Assembly: GCA_934462925.1 (NCBI GenBank) | Contig: CAKSIT010000010.1 | Span: forward strand, 1 to 64,000 | Reading direction: 5' to 3' | Source: an uncultured Oscillospiraceae bacterium | GTDB lineage: Bacteria > Bacillota > Clostridia > Oscillospirales > Ruminococcaceae | DNA length: 64,000 bases | Shown: piece by piece, positions 56,240 to 63,686 of the stretch | Position numbering within the stretch: position 1 is the stretch's first letter | Layout: each line of letters starts with the position of its first letter | Position numbers and translations under genes: made by a program | The notes under the pieces: generated by a model | What the model was told of the DNA's origin: nothing | Databases searched by the model: none | What the model saw: only the letters and a program-made list of their open reading frames with translations

Positions 56240-58842
56240 ACGAGAATAACGAGAAATTATGGGACGACGCATTAAACGGCATAGACCCGAAGTTCACGGA
56301 CAGCGCCGCGGAGAGCCTTATGCGCGCGGAAAGCGGCGCGGACGGCAGGGCGAGAGAGCTTGCAGTGCCGCCTAAAAAGCGCTCGCGCATTCCCGTTATC
56401 GTGGGAGTGTGCGCGGCGGCAGCGGCGGCGCTCGCGGTAGTGGTAGGCGTGCGCCATATCGGCGGGGACAACCCGCTTGTTTCAAGCGATACCCCATCGA
56501 CCGCAGTCAACACGGATTTTTCGCAGTATGGCGCGGATTACAGCCTTTTTGACAAGTATTTTGCGGGCGTGTGGAAAAATCCAGCCGAAACGGAAAATTC
56601 CCCTTATCTTGTGCTTAACGACGCTGCGGAATTTGGCTCGATATACGAGGATATCCTGTTTTACGAAAACAACGGCGAATGCAGCATGGCGCTTATGACC
56701 GAGGACGGCAGGGACATATATGTCAAGCGCGACGGCAGGCTCTACCGCTACGACTATACGAGCGGCGAGCTTGACAAGGAGAGCTATGCGCAGGTATACG
56801 ACTACGTTGAAGCTGCGCCCGCCGCTAACAGCTTCGGCGCGGCAGGCTTTGCGAAGCTCTGCGGGCGGCACGAGGGGCTTGCGCAGTTCATGCGGGGCGC
56901 GCAGCTTTCAGCGGACGGCGAGCTCTGGACGCGCGCGGGTACGGAAAACGCGAACGTGCGCGTATATTCCGAGGAGGACGGCGCGATTACGCTGTCCGCG
57001 CAGTTCACAAACGAAGCGGGTACGGCGCGCTACTTCTGCGTTGACCTTACAGGAGAAGACGGCGCGTGGGAGATAGCTAAGGTATACGAGTACGATATGT
57101 CGGCTGACACGCACAAGCTTTACGACCCCGACAACGCCGCAGCGCACAACGAGTATGACTGGGACGTTTTCGAGAGCGTTTTTGCGGGCGTATGGACGAC
57201 AGAGGACGGCGTGAGCATGGAGCTTTCCTATTCGCAGACGGACCTTTCGTGGGAGCGCATAGACGGCATTGCAAGGGTTGACGGCGGCTGGCTTATCGAC
57301 GGCTTCAGCGGCGGCGCGGGCGAGTTCCTTTACATCAGCGACAGCGAACCCGACGCGCTCTATGAAACCGAGATGTGGACGACAGACCAGACGTGGGGCG
57401 AGTATATGACGCGGTATTACCGCGCGGAGATTCTGCCCGAATACCACGGCGGGGACGCGTGCCTTGTATACGGCATTCAGGGCGTTCCGTACCAGCGCAG
57501 CCTTGCGGGCTACAACGCGGTAAAGGAGTACCTTGCGGGGCTTGAGGGATTCAGCGAGGCAATGGAAGCGGCGTATGCAGACTTTACGGACGAGAACGGC
57601 ACGGAGTGGTCTGCCGATATCCCCGGCGGATACCTGCCCATAGGCTACCCCGGTATGCATTACTACGCGATAACGCTTACGCCGCAGCGCGTGGAGATAG
57701 GGCGGCCGTTTATCATCAAGGGCAGCTTTGACGCGGAAAATTACGACTACGACCACTACGACCCTGACGACCTGAAAATCACCGACTTTGTGCTTGTTTT
57801 TGAGAATACGGACGGCGTATGGAAGCACGTTGATACGCGCCGCGACCCGCGCTGCGACTTTTTACAGCGCGAGGAGGAAGCGCGCGAAGTCGTACTGGAG
57901 GAGGGCGGCGCGAAGCTCTCTTACAAGGTGTATGCCGATAATGAGGACGGCGTTGAGATATCCCTGCCCGAGGTTTCGGCGGCAGGCGGGTATGCTAACA
58001 TTTATGCGGGCAGGGAAGTCGTTTCGGGACACTATCTGCTGGACGCTGCGCCGCAGCTCGAGGTGTTCGCGCTTAACGGCATGAACGTTGCCGCGGTGAC
58101 CTACACGCAGGACGGCGAGAAGCGCGCGAGGTTCTACGTTTATAACGATTCGCTGTTTGCAGAGCCCGGCGACGGGCTTCACACCGCTATTTTGTCGGAT
58201 AGCTCCATAACCGCAGACCCCGCGGACAATTCGCTGTCGTACACCGAAGCGGACGGGCAGGCGACGACCGTATACGTGGTTTACGACGAGCATGACGAAA
58301 CGTTTTATCTGCGCGACAAAAATTTCAACGTGCGCCCCGTTTCAGAAACTGTAGGCACGTCTTTCGGAACGCTAAGCCTTAACTATGAGGTGTGCGAGGA
58401 AAACTCGGACGGCTCTCTGTTAATCACCGATAATTGCTATGTTGAGCTGAATAACGACGGCGGGAGGTATTCCGACAGAGTGAGAAGCCCCGTTTATCAG
58501 CCCGTAATGAGTTCCGACGGGCTTGCGAGGCTCAGCGCGCCGTTTCGCTTTGAGGCGCACGAGCTTGACGGCTGGGGCGTGGCGTTTGTAAGAGTGCCGT
58601 ATCCGCAGCGCGCTGACAGCGAGGAGTCGGTGACGATGTTCTATTTCGACGGCGGTCTGGTGCGGCTTTTTGAAATAATGTACGATATCCCCGCCGACAG
58701 CGAGATAGAGGTTTCACTCGATTATAACGCGTTCGGGCTGACGTGTACCAACGGGGAAAAGGTCTGGCTCACCGCAGCGCCCGACAAGGAACACGACGAC
58801 CACTACTTGCTGAAAAAGGTTGCCGTTCCCGAGGGGCTGTAA
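56236..58842 (+). CDS. Single-pass membrane protein, probable anti-sigma/sensor partner of the ECF factor
   Basis: 868 residues. A short polar N-terminus in the cytosol (about 1-54, ending PPKKRSR), one membrane segment (IPVIVGVCAAAAAALAVVVG, about 55-74), then about 790 residues outside. Coupling to the ECF gene by an ATGA overlap suggests the N-terminus binds that sigma factor. The ectodomain is rich in Asp, Glu and Tyr and carries two related starts (LFDKYFAGVW and VFESVFAGVW, about 200 residues apart); no known domain is recognised. No zinc-binding HxxxCxxC motif is present, so it is not a ZAS-type anti-sigma. The signal and proteolytic control are unknown. Confidence 0.7.
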   Translation: MNENNEKLWDDALNGIDPKFTDSAAESLMRAESGADGRARELAVPPKKRSRIPVIVGVCAAAAAALAVVVGVRHIGGDNPLVSSDTPSTAVNTDFSQYGADYSLFDKYFAGVWKNPAETENSPYLVLNDAAEFGSIYEDILFYENNGECSMALMTEDGRDIYVKRDGRLYRYDYTSGELDKESYAQVYDYVEAAPAANSFGAAGFAKLCGRHEGLAQFMRGAQLSADGELWTRAGTENANVRVYSEEDGAITLSAQFTNEAGTARYFCVDLTGEDGAWEIAKVYEYDMSADTHKLYDPDNAAAHNEYDWDVFESVFAGVWTTEDGVSMELSYSQTDLSWERIDGIARVDGGWLIDGFSGGAGEFLYISDSEPDALYETEMWTTDQTWGEYMTRYYRAEILPEYHGGDACLVYGIQGVPYQRSLAGYNAVKEYLAGLEGFSEAMEAAYADFTDENGTEWSADIPGGYLPIGYPGMHYYAITLTPQRVEIGRPFIIKGSFDAENYDYDHYDPDDLKITDFVLVFENTDGVWKHVDTRRDPRCDFLQREEEAREVVLEEGGAKLSYKVYADNEDGVEISLPEVSAAGGYANIYAGREVVSGHYLLDAAPQLEVFALNGMNVAAVTYTQDGEKRARFYVYNDSLFAEPGDGLHTAILSDSSITADPADNSLSYTEADGQATTVYVVYDEHDETFYLRDKNFNVRPVSETVGTSFGTLSLNYEVCEENSDGSLLITDNCYVELNNDGGRYSDRVRSPVYQPVMSSDGLARLSAPFRFEAHELDGWGVAFVRVPYPQRADSEESVTMFYFDGGLVRLFEIMYDIPADSEIEVSLDYNAFGLTCTNGEKVWLTAAPDKEHDDHYLLKKVAVPEGL

Positions 58843-58915
58843 AGGCTTTGCGTAATGACGTAACATAAATTACGGGCGCTGTCCTTTCGGGGGCGGCGCT
58901 CTTTGTCGTTAGTTG

Positions 58916-58944
58916 TTGACAAACACCGCGCCTTGTGATATAAT
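58916..58944 (+). promoter_or_regulatory. Sigma-A promoter of thrH
   Basis: TTGACA (58916-58921), 17-bp spacer, TATAAT (58939-58944), full consensus. Its start point would fall at the edge of a small mobile element, so the thrH leader (about 250 bases) contains that element. Confidence 0.8.
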
Positions 58945-58950
58945 TACTTA

Positions 58951-59125
58951 TGGCAGCACCGCACAATTAGCGGCTAACGCCTTTTCCGCACGCTTGCTTG
59001 CATCTTTTCCGCCATATTGCACAATTCGTCCTAGCAAGGCATACAGCCTTGCGTCGTCCTCATTGTACAATCTGACGAAAAATCTGACTGCGCAATCGCG
59101 CGAAAATAATTATGCGGTATTGCCA
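58951..59125 (+). mobile_element. MITE-like element, family B (175 bp, TA-flanked)
   Basis: The left end TGGCAGCACCGCACAATT (58951-58968) and right end AATTATGCGGTATTGCCA (59108-59125) are inverted repeats agreeing at 15 of 18 positions. Each is flanked directly by TA, the target duplication expected for IS630/Tc1-type movement. The interior includes CAAGGC-ATACA-GCCTTG (59035-59051), also found in family A with a T-A closing pair. No transposase is encoded. Located between the thrH promoter and its ribosome binding site. Confidence 0.75.
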
Positions 59126-59198
59126 TATAGCAGGCGCAGGGCGGTTACCCCGCGCTATAATACCGCAAAAGCGGAAGACAAAAATGGAGGACATAATC

Positions 59199-59807
59199 AT
59201 GTCGATGTACATTACCTGCCTTGACCTTGAGGGCGTGCTTGTTCCCGAGATATGGATAGCGTTCGCGGAGGCGAGCGGCATTCCCGAGCTTAAGAGAACC
59301 ACGCGCGATGAACCCGATTACGACAAGCTTATGAGATGGCGTCTTGGCATTCTCAAGGAGCATGGGCTGGGGCTTAAGGAGATACAGCAGACCATAGCTA
59401 AGATAGACCCCATTCCCGGCGCAAAGGCGTTCCTTGACGAGCTGCGCTCCATCTGTCAGGTTATCATCATAAGCGACACGTTCTCGCAGTTTGCAGGTCC
59501 GCTTATGGAGAAGCTGGGTATGCCCACGATATTCTGCAACACGCTTGAGGTTGCGGAAAACGGCGAGATTACGGGCTTTAAGATGCGCTGCGAGCAGAGC
59601 AAGCTTACCACGGTAAAGGCGCTGCAGTCTATCGGCTACGAAACCATTGCAAGCGGCGACAGCCACAACGACCTTGGCATGATAAGAGCAAGCAAGGCGG
59701 GCTTCCTGTTCAAGAGTACCGAGCAGATAAAGAAGGACAACCCCGACCTGCCCGCGTACGAAACCTACGACGAGCTGCTCGCGGCGATAAAGGCTGCTAT
59801 GGACTGA
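59199..59807 (+). CDS. thrH: ThrH-like phosphoserine phosphatase/homoserine phosphotransferase
   Basis: 202 residues from ATG 59199, eight bases after GGAGG. HAD motif I is LDLEGVLVPEIW (the Glu-Gly form of ThrH), motif II ISDTFSQFAGP and motif IV SGDSHNDLGM; RDEPDYDKLMRWRLGIL forms the cap. ThrH frees serine from phosphoserine and can move the phosphate to homoserine. It stands alone, away from serine or threonine genes. Its leader carries the family-B element. Confidence 0.88.
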   Translation: MSMYITCLDLEGVLVPEIWIAFAEASGIPELKRTTRDEPDYDKLMRWRLGILKEHGLGLKEIQQTIAKIDPIPGAKAFLDELRSICQVIIISDTFSQFAGPLMEKLGMPTIFCNTLEVAENGEITGFKMRCEQSKLTTVKALQSIGYETIASGDSHNDLGMIRASKAGFLFKSTEQIKKDNPDLPAYETYDELLAAIKAAMD

Positions 59808-59827
59808 TACGGCGTTATAAAAACGGT

Positions 59828-59856
59828 AAGGGACGGCTTTCGGGCTGTCCCTTTTT
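59828..59856 (+). terminator. Rho-independent terminator of thrH
   Basis: AAGGGACGGC (59828-59837) pairs with GCTGTCCCTT (59844-59853), closed by a TTTCGG loop and followed by TTT. Confidence 0.85.
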
Positions 59857-59918
59857 GCAACCTTTTTATTGCGTGCATGGTGTTATGTTCAAAATATACT
59901 GCGAAAGGAAGTAATACC

Positions 59919-60416
59919 ATGAAAAGGCTTTGCATAGCGATAGCCGCCGCGCTGCTGCTCACGGGCTGCGCCGGCGGGCAGGTAACGGGCGAACCCCCCG
60001 CGCAGAACGCGCAAGAGCCGCCCGAGCTGTCCATGGCGGTGGTTATTGACGGCGGCGAGAACGAGGTGGGGCTTGTAAGAAACGGCTACTCGTGGGCGTA
60101 CACGGACGAAAAGGGGAAAACGGTTTACGTCTGCGCGGATTCGCCCGCGCCGTGGCAGCTGTCGCTCAAGCCGTTCAGCCTTGCGCAGGCGGAGAGCGTA
60201 CGGCTGAAGCTTGCGGACGGCGCTGCGGTCAGCGGCGTGTATAACTGGAGCGCCGACGGGCAGCGGCAGGACGTTGAGTTTCAGCCCACGGGCGAAATAA
60301 CGTTCCCCGCCGAGCCGACAGGGGACATATACAGCGTTACGGTTGAGTACCCGAGCGGGAGCTGCGACTATGTTTTTGCGGCGGCGTATGAGATAACGCC
60401 CGAGCTTAGCGGATAA
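59919..60416 (+). CDS. Small lipoprotein of unknown function
   Basis: 165 residues from ATG 59919 (GAAAGGAAG upstream). The N-terminus MKRLCIAIAAALLLTGCAGG is a lipoprotein signal with lipobox LLTG-Cys, so it should be anchored on the outer face of the membrane. The mature part begins with a Pro/Gln-rich linker and has one compact domain of about 130 residues, probably beta-rich (YSWAYTDEKGKTVYVCADSP). No family is recognised. It faces the spoIIA operon tail to tail. Confidence 0.75.
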   Translation: MKRLCIAIAAALLLTGCAGGQVTGEPPAQNAQEPPELSMAVVIDGGENEVGLVRNGYSWAYTDEKGKTVYVCADSPAPWQLSLKPFSLAQAESVRLKLADGAAVSGVYNWSADGQRQDVEFQPTGEITFPAEPTGDIYSVTVEYPSGSCDYVFAAAYEITPELSG

Positions 60417-60420
60417 TGAA

Positions 60421-60460
60421 AAAAATTTCGGCGGAGCTGTAGCACCGCCGCATTCTTTTT
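60421..60460. terminator. Bidirectional terminator between the lipoprotein gene and sigF
   Basis: CGGCGG (60429-60434) pairs with CCGCCG (60445-60450). It has A-rich sequence on the left and CATTCTTTTT on the right, giving a T-run in either direction. Confidence 0.8.
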
Positions 60461-60468
60461 CTGGACAT

Positions 60469-61131
60469 TTACACCAGCATTACGCGCAGCTCCTGTAAGA
60501 GCCTGCGCTCCCTGCGGGACACCTGCACCTGCGTCATGCCGAGAAGCTGCGCGGTTTCGGTCTGCGTTTTGGCGCGGAAAAAGCGCAGGGTGAGCAGCAG
60601 CCTGTCCTCCTCGCCGAGCGACGCCAGGCATTGCCGCAGCGCTATGCGGTCTATCATGGCGTCCTCGCCCATTGTGCCGAGAAGCTCCGCAGGTTCTTCG
60701 TGTACGTCTATGTCGCCGCCGTCCTCGGGCGAGGTGAGCGACACGGGCGGCAGCGAAGCGCTAAGCGCCTCCGCAGCTTCCTCGGGGGTAACGCCCAGCC
60801 GCTTTGCTATGTCTGAAATGCGCGGCTCTATCCCCTGCGAGCATAGCTCGTCGCGCGCGCGTGCGGCGCGCATGGAAAGCTCCTTAAGGCTGCGGCTCAC
60901 GCGCACCGCGCCAAAATCGCGGAACAGCCTGCGTATTTCGCCGAGAATGACAGGCACGGCGTAGGTGGAAAAGCACAGCCCTCGCGACGCGTCGAAGTTG
61001 TCGTACGCCTTGACAAGCCCCAAGCACCCCGCCGAGCAAAGTTCCTCGTACTCCACGCCGCGCCCGCGAAAGCGGTTTGCAAGCGAGTGGACGAGCGGCA
61101 GGTTCTTTACTATGAACTCATCTCTTGTCAA
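60469..61131 (-). CDS. sigF: Forespore sigma factor SigF
   Basis: First compartment-specific sigma factor of sporulation. 220 residues from TTG at 61131. Region 2 (NLPLVHSLANRFRGRGVEYEELCSAGCLGLVKA, FDASRGLCFSTYAVPVILGEI), region 3 and region 4 (AKTQTETAQLLGMTQVQVSRRERRLLQEL) are all present, of the SigB/F/G type. The order spoIIAA-spoIIAB-sigF with overlapping genes identifies it as SigF more firmly than sequence alone; a SigB-RsbW-RsbV set would look similar, but its SpoIIAB neighbour is clear. Held inactive by SpoIIAB until SpoIIAA is dephosphorylated. Confidence 0.9.
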   Translation of the reverse strand: MTRDEFIVKNLPLVHSLANRFRGRGVEYEELCSAGCLGLVKAYDNFDASRGLCFSTYAVPVILGEIRRLFRDFGAVRVSRSLKELSMRAARARDELCSQGIEPRISDIAKRLGVTPEEAAEALSASLPPVSLTSPEDGGDIDVHEEPAELLGTMGEDAMIDRIALRQCLASLGEEDRLLLTLRFFRAKTQTETAQLLGMTQVQVSRRERRLLQELRVMLV

Positions 61132-61579
61132 GCTGCCTGCTCCTTACCGAAAGCCGTTTTTCCATAGTAACGGTAGTCCCCCTGCCGAGCGTGCTTTTAA
61201 CGCGCACCATGTCCATAAAGCTCTCCATTACCGTAAACCCAAGCCCCGAGCGCTCCTCCTCGGCGGGCGCGGTGGAGAACATAGGCTGCATTGCCTGCTT
61301 TACGTCGGCAATGCCCCTGCCCTTGTCGCGCACGGATATGTAGAGCGCGCCGTCCTCGTAGAGCCGCATTACAAGCTCCACCGTGCCGAGCGTATCGCGG
61401 TAGCCGTGGACTATGGCGTTAGTCACCGCCTCTGAAACGGCGGTTTTTATTTCTGCGGCGACGGACACGGGCGGGTCGCACTGCGCGGCAAACGCCGAAA
61501 CCGCCGCCCTCGCGTACCCCTCGTTGCGCGACAGGGAGGGGAAGCTCATTCTGCACTCGTTTACTGTTTGTCTTTTCAT
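61118..61579 (-). CDS. spoIIAB: Anti-sigma F factor and serine kinase SpoIIAB
   Basis: 153 residues. A GHKL-type ATP-binding fold: N box EAVTNAIVHGYRD, G1 RDKGRGIADV and G2 EERSGLGFTVMESFMD. The N-terminus (SFPSLSRNEGYARAAVSAF) follows Bacillus SpoIIAB closely. It binds SigF and phosphorylates SpoIIAA on serine. Overlaps spoIIAA by 4 bases and sigF by 14, so the three are made in step. Confidence 0.94.
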   Translation of the reverse strand: MKRQTVNECRMSFPSLSRNEGYARAAVSAFAAQCDPPVSVAAEIKTAVSEAVTNAIVHGYRDTLGTVELVMRLYEDGALYISVRDKGRGIADVKQAMQPMFSTAPAEEERSGLGFTVMESFMDMVRVKSTLGRGTTVTMEKRLSVRSRQLDKR

Positions 61580-61887
61580 GTGTTCACTCCTTTTACAAGC
61601 AGGGCGGAAAGCCCCGACAGCCGTATTACCGCCGCAATATCCTCGCGCGCGTTTTTTATGAGCAGCTCGCCGCCCACCGCGCGCACCGCCTTAAGCCGCC
61701 CGAGAATAAGCCCTATGCCCGAGCTGTCCATAAAGCCCACGTCCGCCATGTCGATTATCAGCACCTCGGGGCAGGACAGGGCTATCACCTCGTCAAGCCC
61801 GCTGCGAATCTCGCGCGCCGCGTGGTGGTCGATATCGCCTGAGAGCGCGGCTGTTATTCTTCTGCCGTCGTTATATAGCCTGTACAT
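61576..61887 (-). CDS. spoIIAA: Anti-sigma F factor antagonist SpoIIAA
   Basis: 103 residues, a single STAS domain. The phosphorylated serine lies in MADVGFMDSSGIGLILGRL. When dephosphorylated by SpoIIE (not in the window) it binds SpoIIAB and frees SigF. AAAGGAGCGG precedes the ATG. First gene of the minus-strand spoIIA operon. Confidence 0.92.
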   Translation of the reverse strand: MYRLYNDGRRITAALSGDIDHHAAREIRSGLDEVIALSCPEVLIIDMADVGFMDSSGIGLILGRLKAVRAVGGELLIKNAREDIAAVIRLSGLSALLVKGVNT

Positions 61888-62108
61888 TTTTCCGCTCCTT
61901 TCGCGGGGGTACTTCCCCCTGTGTGAATATCATAGCATATCCCGCGCGCGCATTCTGTCGCTATTACAGCGCGGGGAATGTCTTTTTCGGGGGAGGGGGC
62001 GCGCTATTTGCCGCGCAGGGCGCTTTTCGGGGGAATATCTGCGAAAGTTCCGTTGAAGAACCCCCATAAGCGGGCAGAATTGATTTATTTGACAAATTGA
62101 TATTCGGC
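61888..62108. promoter_or_regulatory. Divergent control region between spoIIA and rlmI
   Basis: On the minus side an extended -10-like TGCTATGAT lies about 50 bases before spoIIAA, without a good -35. Sporulation control by SigH is expected from the family, but no clear SigH box was found. Hairpin-forming G/C runs (GCGGGGGTACTTCCCCC) sit close to the spoIIAA ribosome binding site. No gene is seen here. Confidence 0.4.
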
Positions 62109-62137
62109 TTGACTATGCGCGCGGGAAATGCTATAAT
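62109..62137 (+). promoter_or_regulatory. Sigma-A promoter of rlmI
   Basis: TTGACT (62109-62114), 17-bp spacer, TATAAT (62132-62137), about 70 bases before the ATG. Confidence 0.8.
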
Positions 62138-62209
62138 CAAATAAGCGGAATAATCTGCGCGCGCCGTGCATTTCGGCGGCGACTATATACAGGAAAAGGA
62201 AACGACAAA

Positions 62210-63433
62210 ATGGAGAGAACATACCCAAAGGCAGCGATAACGGAAAAGGGCGAAAAGGCGCTTCGCGGGGGACACCCGTGGGTCTACGCCGACGAGATAA
62301 CCGACATTGACGGCGCGCCCGAAAACGGCGGCCTGTGCGACGTTGTAAGCCGCAAGGGGCGCTACCTCGGCACGGGCTTTTACAACGACAACTCAAAAAT
62401 ACGCATACGCGTGGTATCGCGCAGCACAAACGACGCGTTCGACGGCGCGTTCTGGGAGCGCCGCGTGCGCTACGCGCTGGACTACCGCAAAACGGTAATG
62501 CGCGAGGACTTCGCCTGCTGCCGCCTTATTTTCGGTGAAGCGGACGGCTTCCCCGGGCTTACGGTAGACCGCTTTGGGGATATACTTGTAACGCAGGTGC
62601 TGTGCCTCGGCACGGAGCTTATAAAGCAGGAGCTTTACAGCGCCCTCGTGCGCGCCCTCGCGGACATGGGCGAGCATATCACGGCGCTTTACGAGCGCAA
62701 CGACGTTAAGATACGCGAGCTAGAAGGAATGCAGGAGTACAAGGCGTTCTGGCAGGGCGCGGGGCTGCGCGCGGATCTTTCGGGCGTTACGGAGATAACG
62801 GAGAACGGCGTGCGCTACAGCGTGGACTACATAAACGGGCAGAAAACGGGCTTCTTCCTTGACCAGAAGTACAACCGCATGGCGATACGCCGCATAGCGC
62901 AGGGCAAAACCGTTCTCGACTGCTTCACGCACACGGGGGCATTCGCGCTAAACGCCGCGGCGGCCGGCGCTAAGAAAGTCACCGCCGTGGACATTTCCGC
63001 GCAGGCGGTGGAAATGACCCGCGCAAACGCACGGCTCAACGGCCTTGAGGAGCGCATGGAGTTCGTGCAGGCGGACGTTTTCGACCTGCTGACCGACCTT
63101 GCGCGAAAGGGCGGCCGCCCATACGACTTCATAATACTAGACCCGCCCGCGTTCACCAAAAGCAGCAGCACGGTAAAGAGCGCGCAGCGCGGCTACAAGG
63201 AGATAAACCTTAAGGCAATGAAGCTTCTGCCGCGCGGCGGGTATCTCGCAACGTGTTCCTGCTCTCATTTTATGACCGAGCCGCTGTTCAAGAAAATGCT
63301 CCACGACGCCGCCGAGGACGCGTGCGTTTCGCTGCGGCAGATAGAGGCGCGCCGCCAGTCGCCCGACCACCCGATTCTCTGGAACGTTCCCGAAACGGAT
63401 TATCTTAAGTTCTACACCTTTCAGGTGGTGTAA
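62210..63433 (+). CDS. rlmI: Class I rRNA (cytosine-C5-)methyltransferase, RlmI family
   Basis: 407 residues. The N-terminal PUA domain (about 5-75: KAAITEKGEKALRGGHPWVYADEI) binds RNA. A linker domain and a Rossmann methyltransferase follow, with SAM motif VLDCFTHTGAFALNAAAAGA, acidic VTAVDIS and catalytic ILDPPAFTKS. The family methylates C1962 of 23S rRNA (E. coli numbering). Single gene with its own promoter. AAAAGGAAACG precedes the ATG. Confidence 0.92.
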   Translation: MERTYPKAAITEKGEKALRGGHPWVYADEITDIDGAPENGGLCDVVSRKGRYLGTGFYNDNSKIRIRVVSRSTNDAFDGAFWERRVRYALDYRKTVMREDFACCRLIFGEADGFPGLTVDRFGDILVTQVLCLGTELIKQELYSALVRALADMGEHITALYERNDVKIRELEGMQEYKAFWQGAGLRADLSGVTEITENGVRYSVDYINGQKTGFFLDQKYNRMAIRRIAQGKTVLDCFTHTGAFALNAAAAGAKKVTAVDISAQAVEMTRANARLNGLEERMEFVQADVFDLLTDLARKGGRPYDFIILDPPAFTKSSSTVKSAQRGYKEINLKAMKLLPRGGYLATCSCSHFMTEPLFKKMLHDAAEDACVSLRQIEARRQSPDHPILWNVPETDYLKFYTFQVV

Positions 63434-63449
63434 TCAGATACGCCTTCGA

Positions 63450-63686
63450 GCGCCGCATTTTTACGGCGCTCACATTTGCCCGCGTAGCGGGCTTTGAAAT
63501 AACCGTTTTTTGCCTCGGGCTAAAGGTGACTGCGTCGACCTGACCGAGGCAAAAAACACTTCTATCCGCACAAGTGTGTACGCGACGCTGCGCTTACGCA
63601 ACCGTGCGCGTAGTGCGGATGTTCCGTCGGAAACCCCCGTATGGGGGTTTTCGACGGTCTGAAGCGCCGCATTTTTACGGCGCTCA
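63450..63686. repeat. Hairpin-rich spacer bounded by a 23-bp direct repeat
   Basis: GCGCCGCATTTTTACGGCGC plus TCA occurs at 63450-63472 and again at 63664-63686. Each copy is itself a hairpin that can serve as terminator for rlmI (first) or the AgcS gene (second). Between them lie GCCCGC-GTA-GCGGGC, a long stem TTTTTTGCCTCGG/CCGAGGCAAAAAA (63511-63557 region), a nested structure ATCCGCAC..TACGCG../CGCGTA-GTGCGGAT, and CCGTCG.AAACCCCC/GGGGGTTT.CGACGG. No coding frame is supported. It could be an inserted element or a structured RNA. Confidence 0.6.

Noticed and set aside
58913..59224. 103-codon frame over the thrH leader
   Set aside because: It starts inside the promoter and runs through the family-B element; no ribosome binding site.
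60469..61887. SigB-RsbW-RsbV stress module
   Set aside because: The kinase matches SpoIIAB closely (N-terminus and ERSGLGFTVMESFMD), and gene order fits spoIIA; no other Rsb genes are present.
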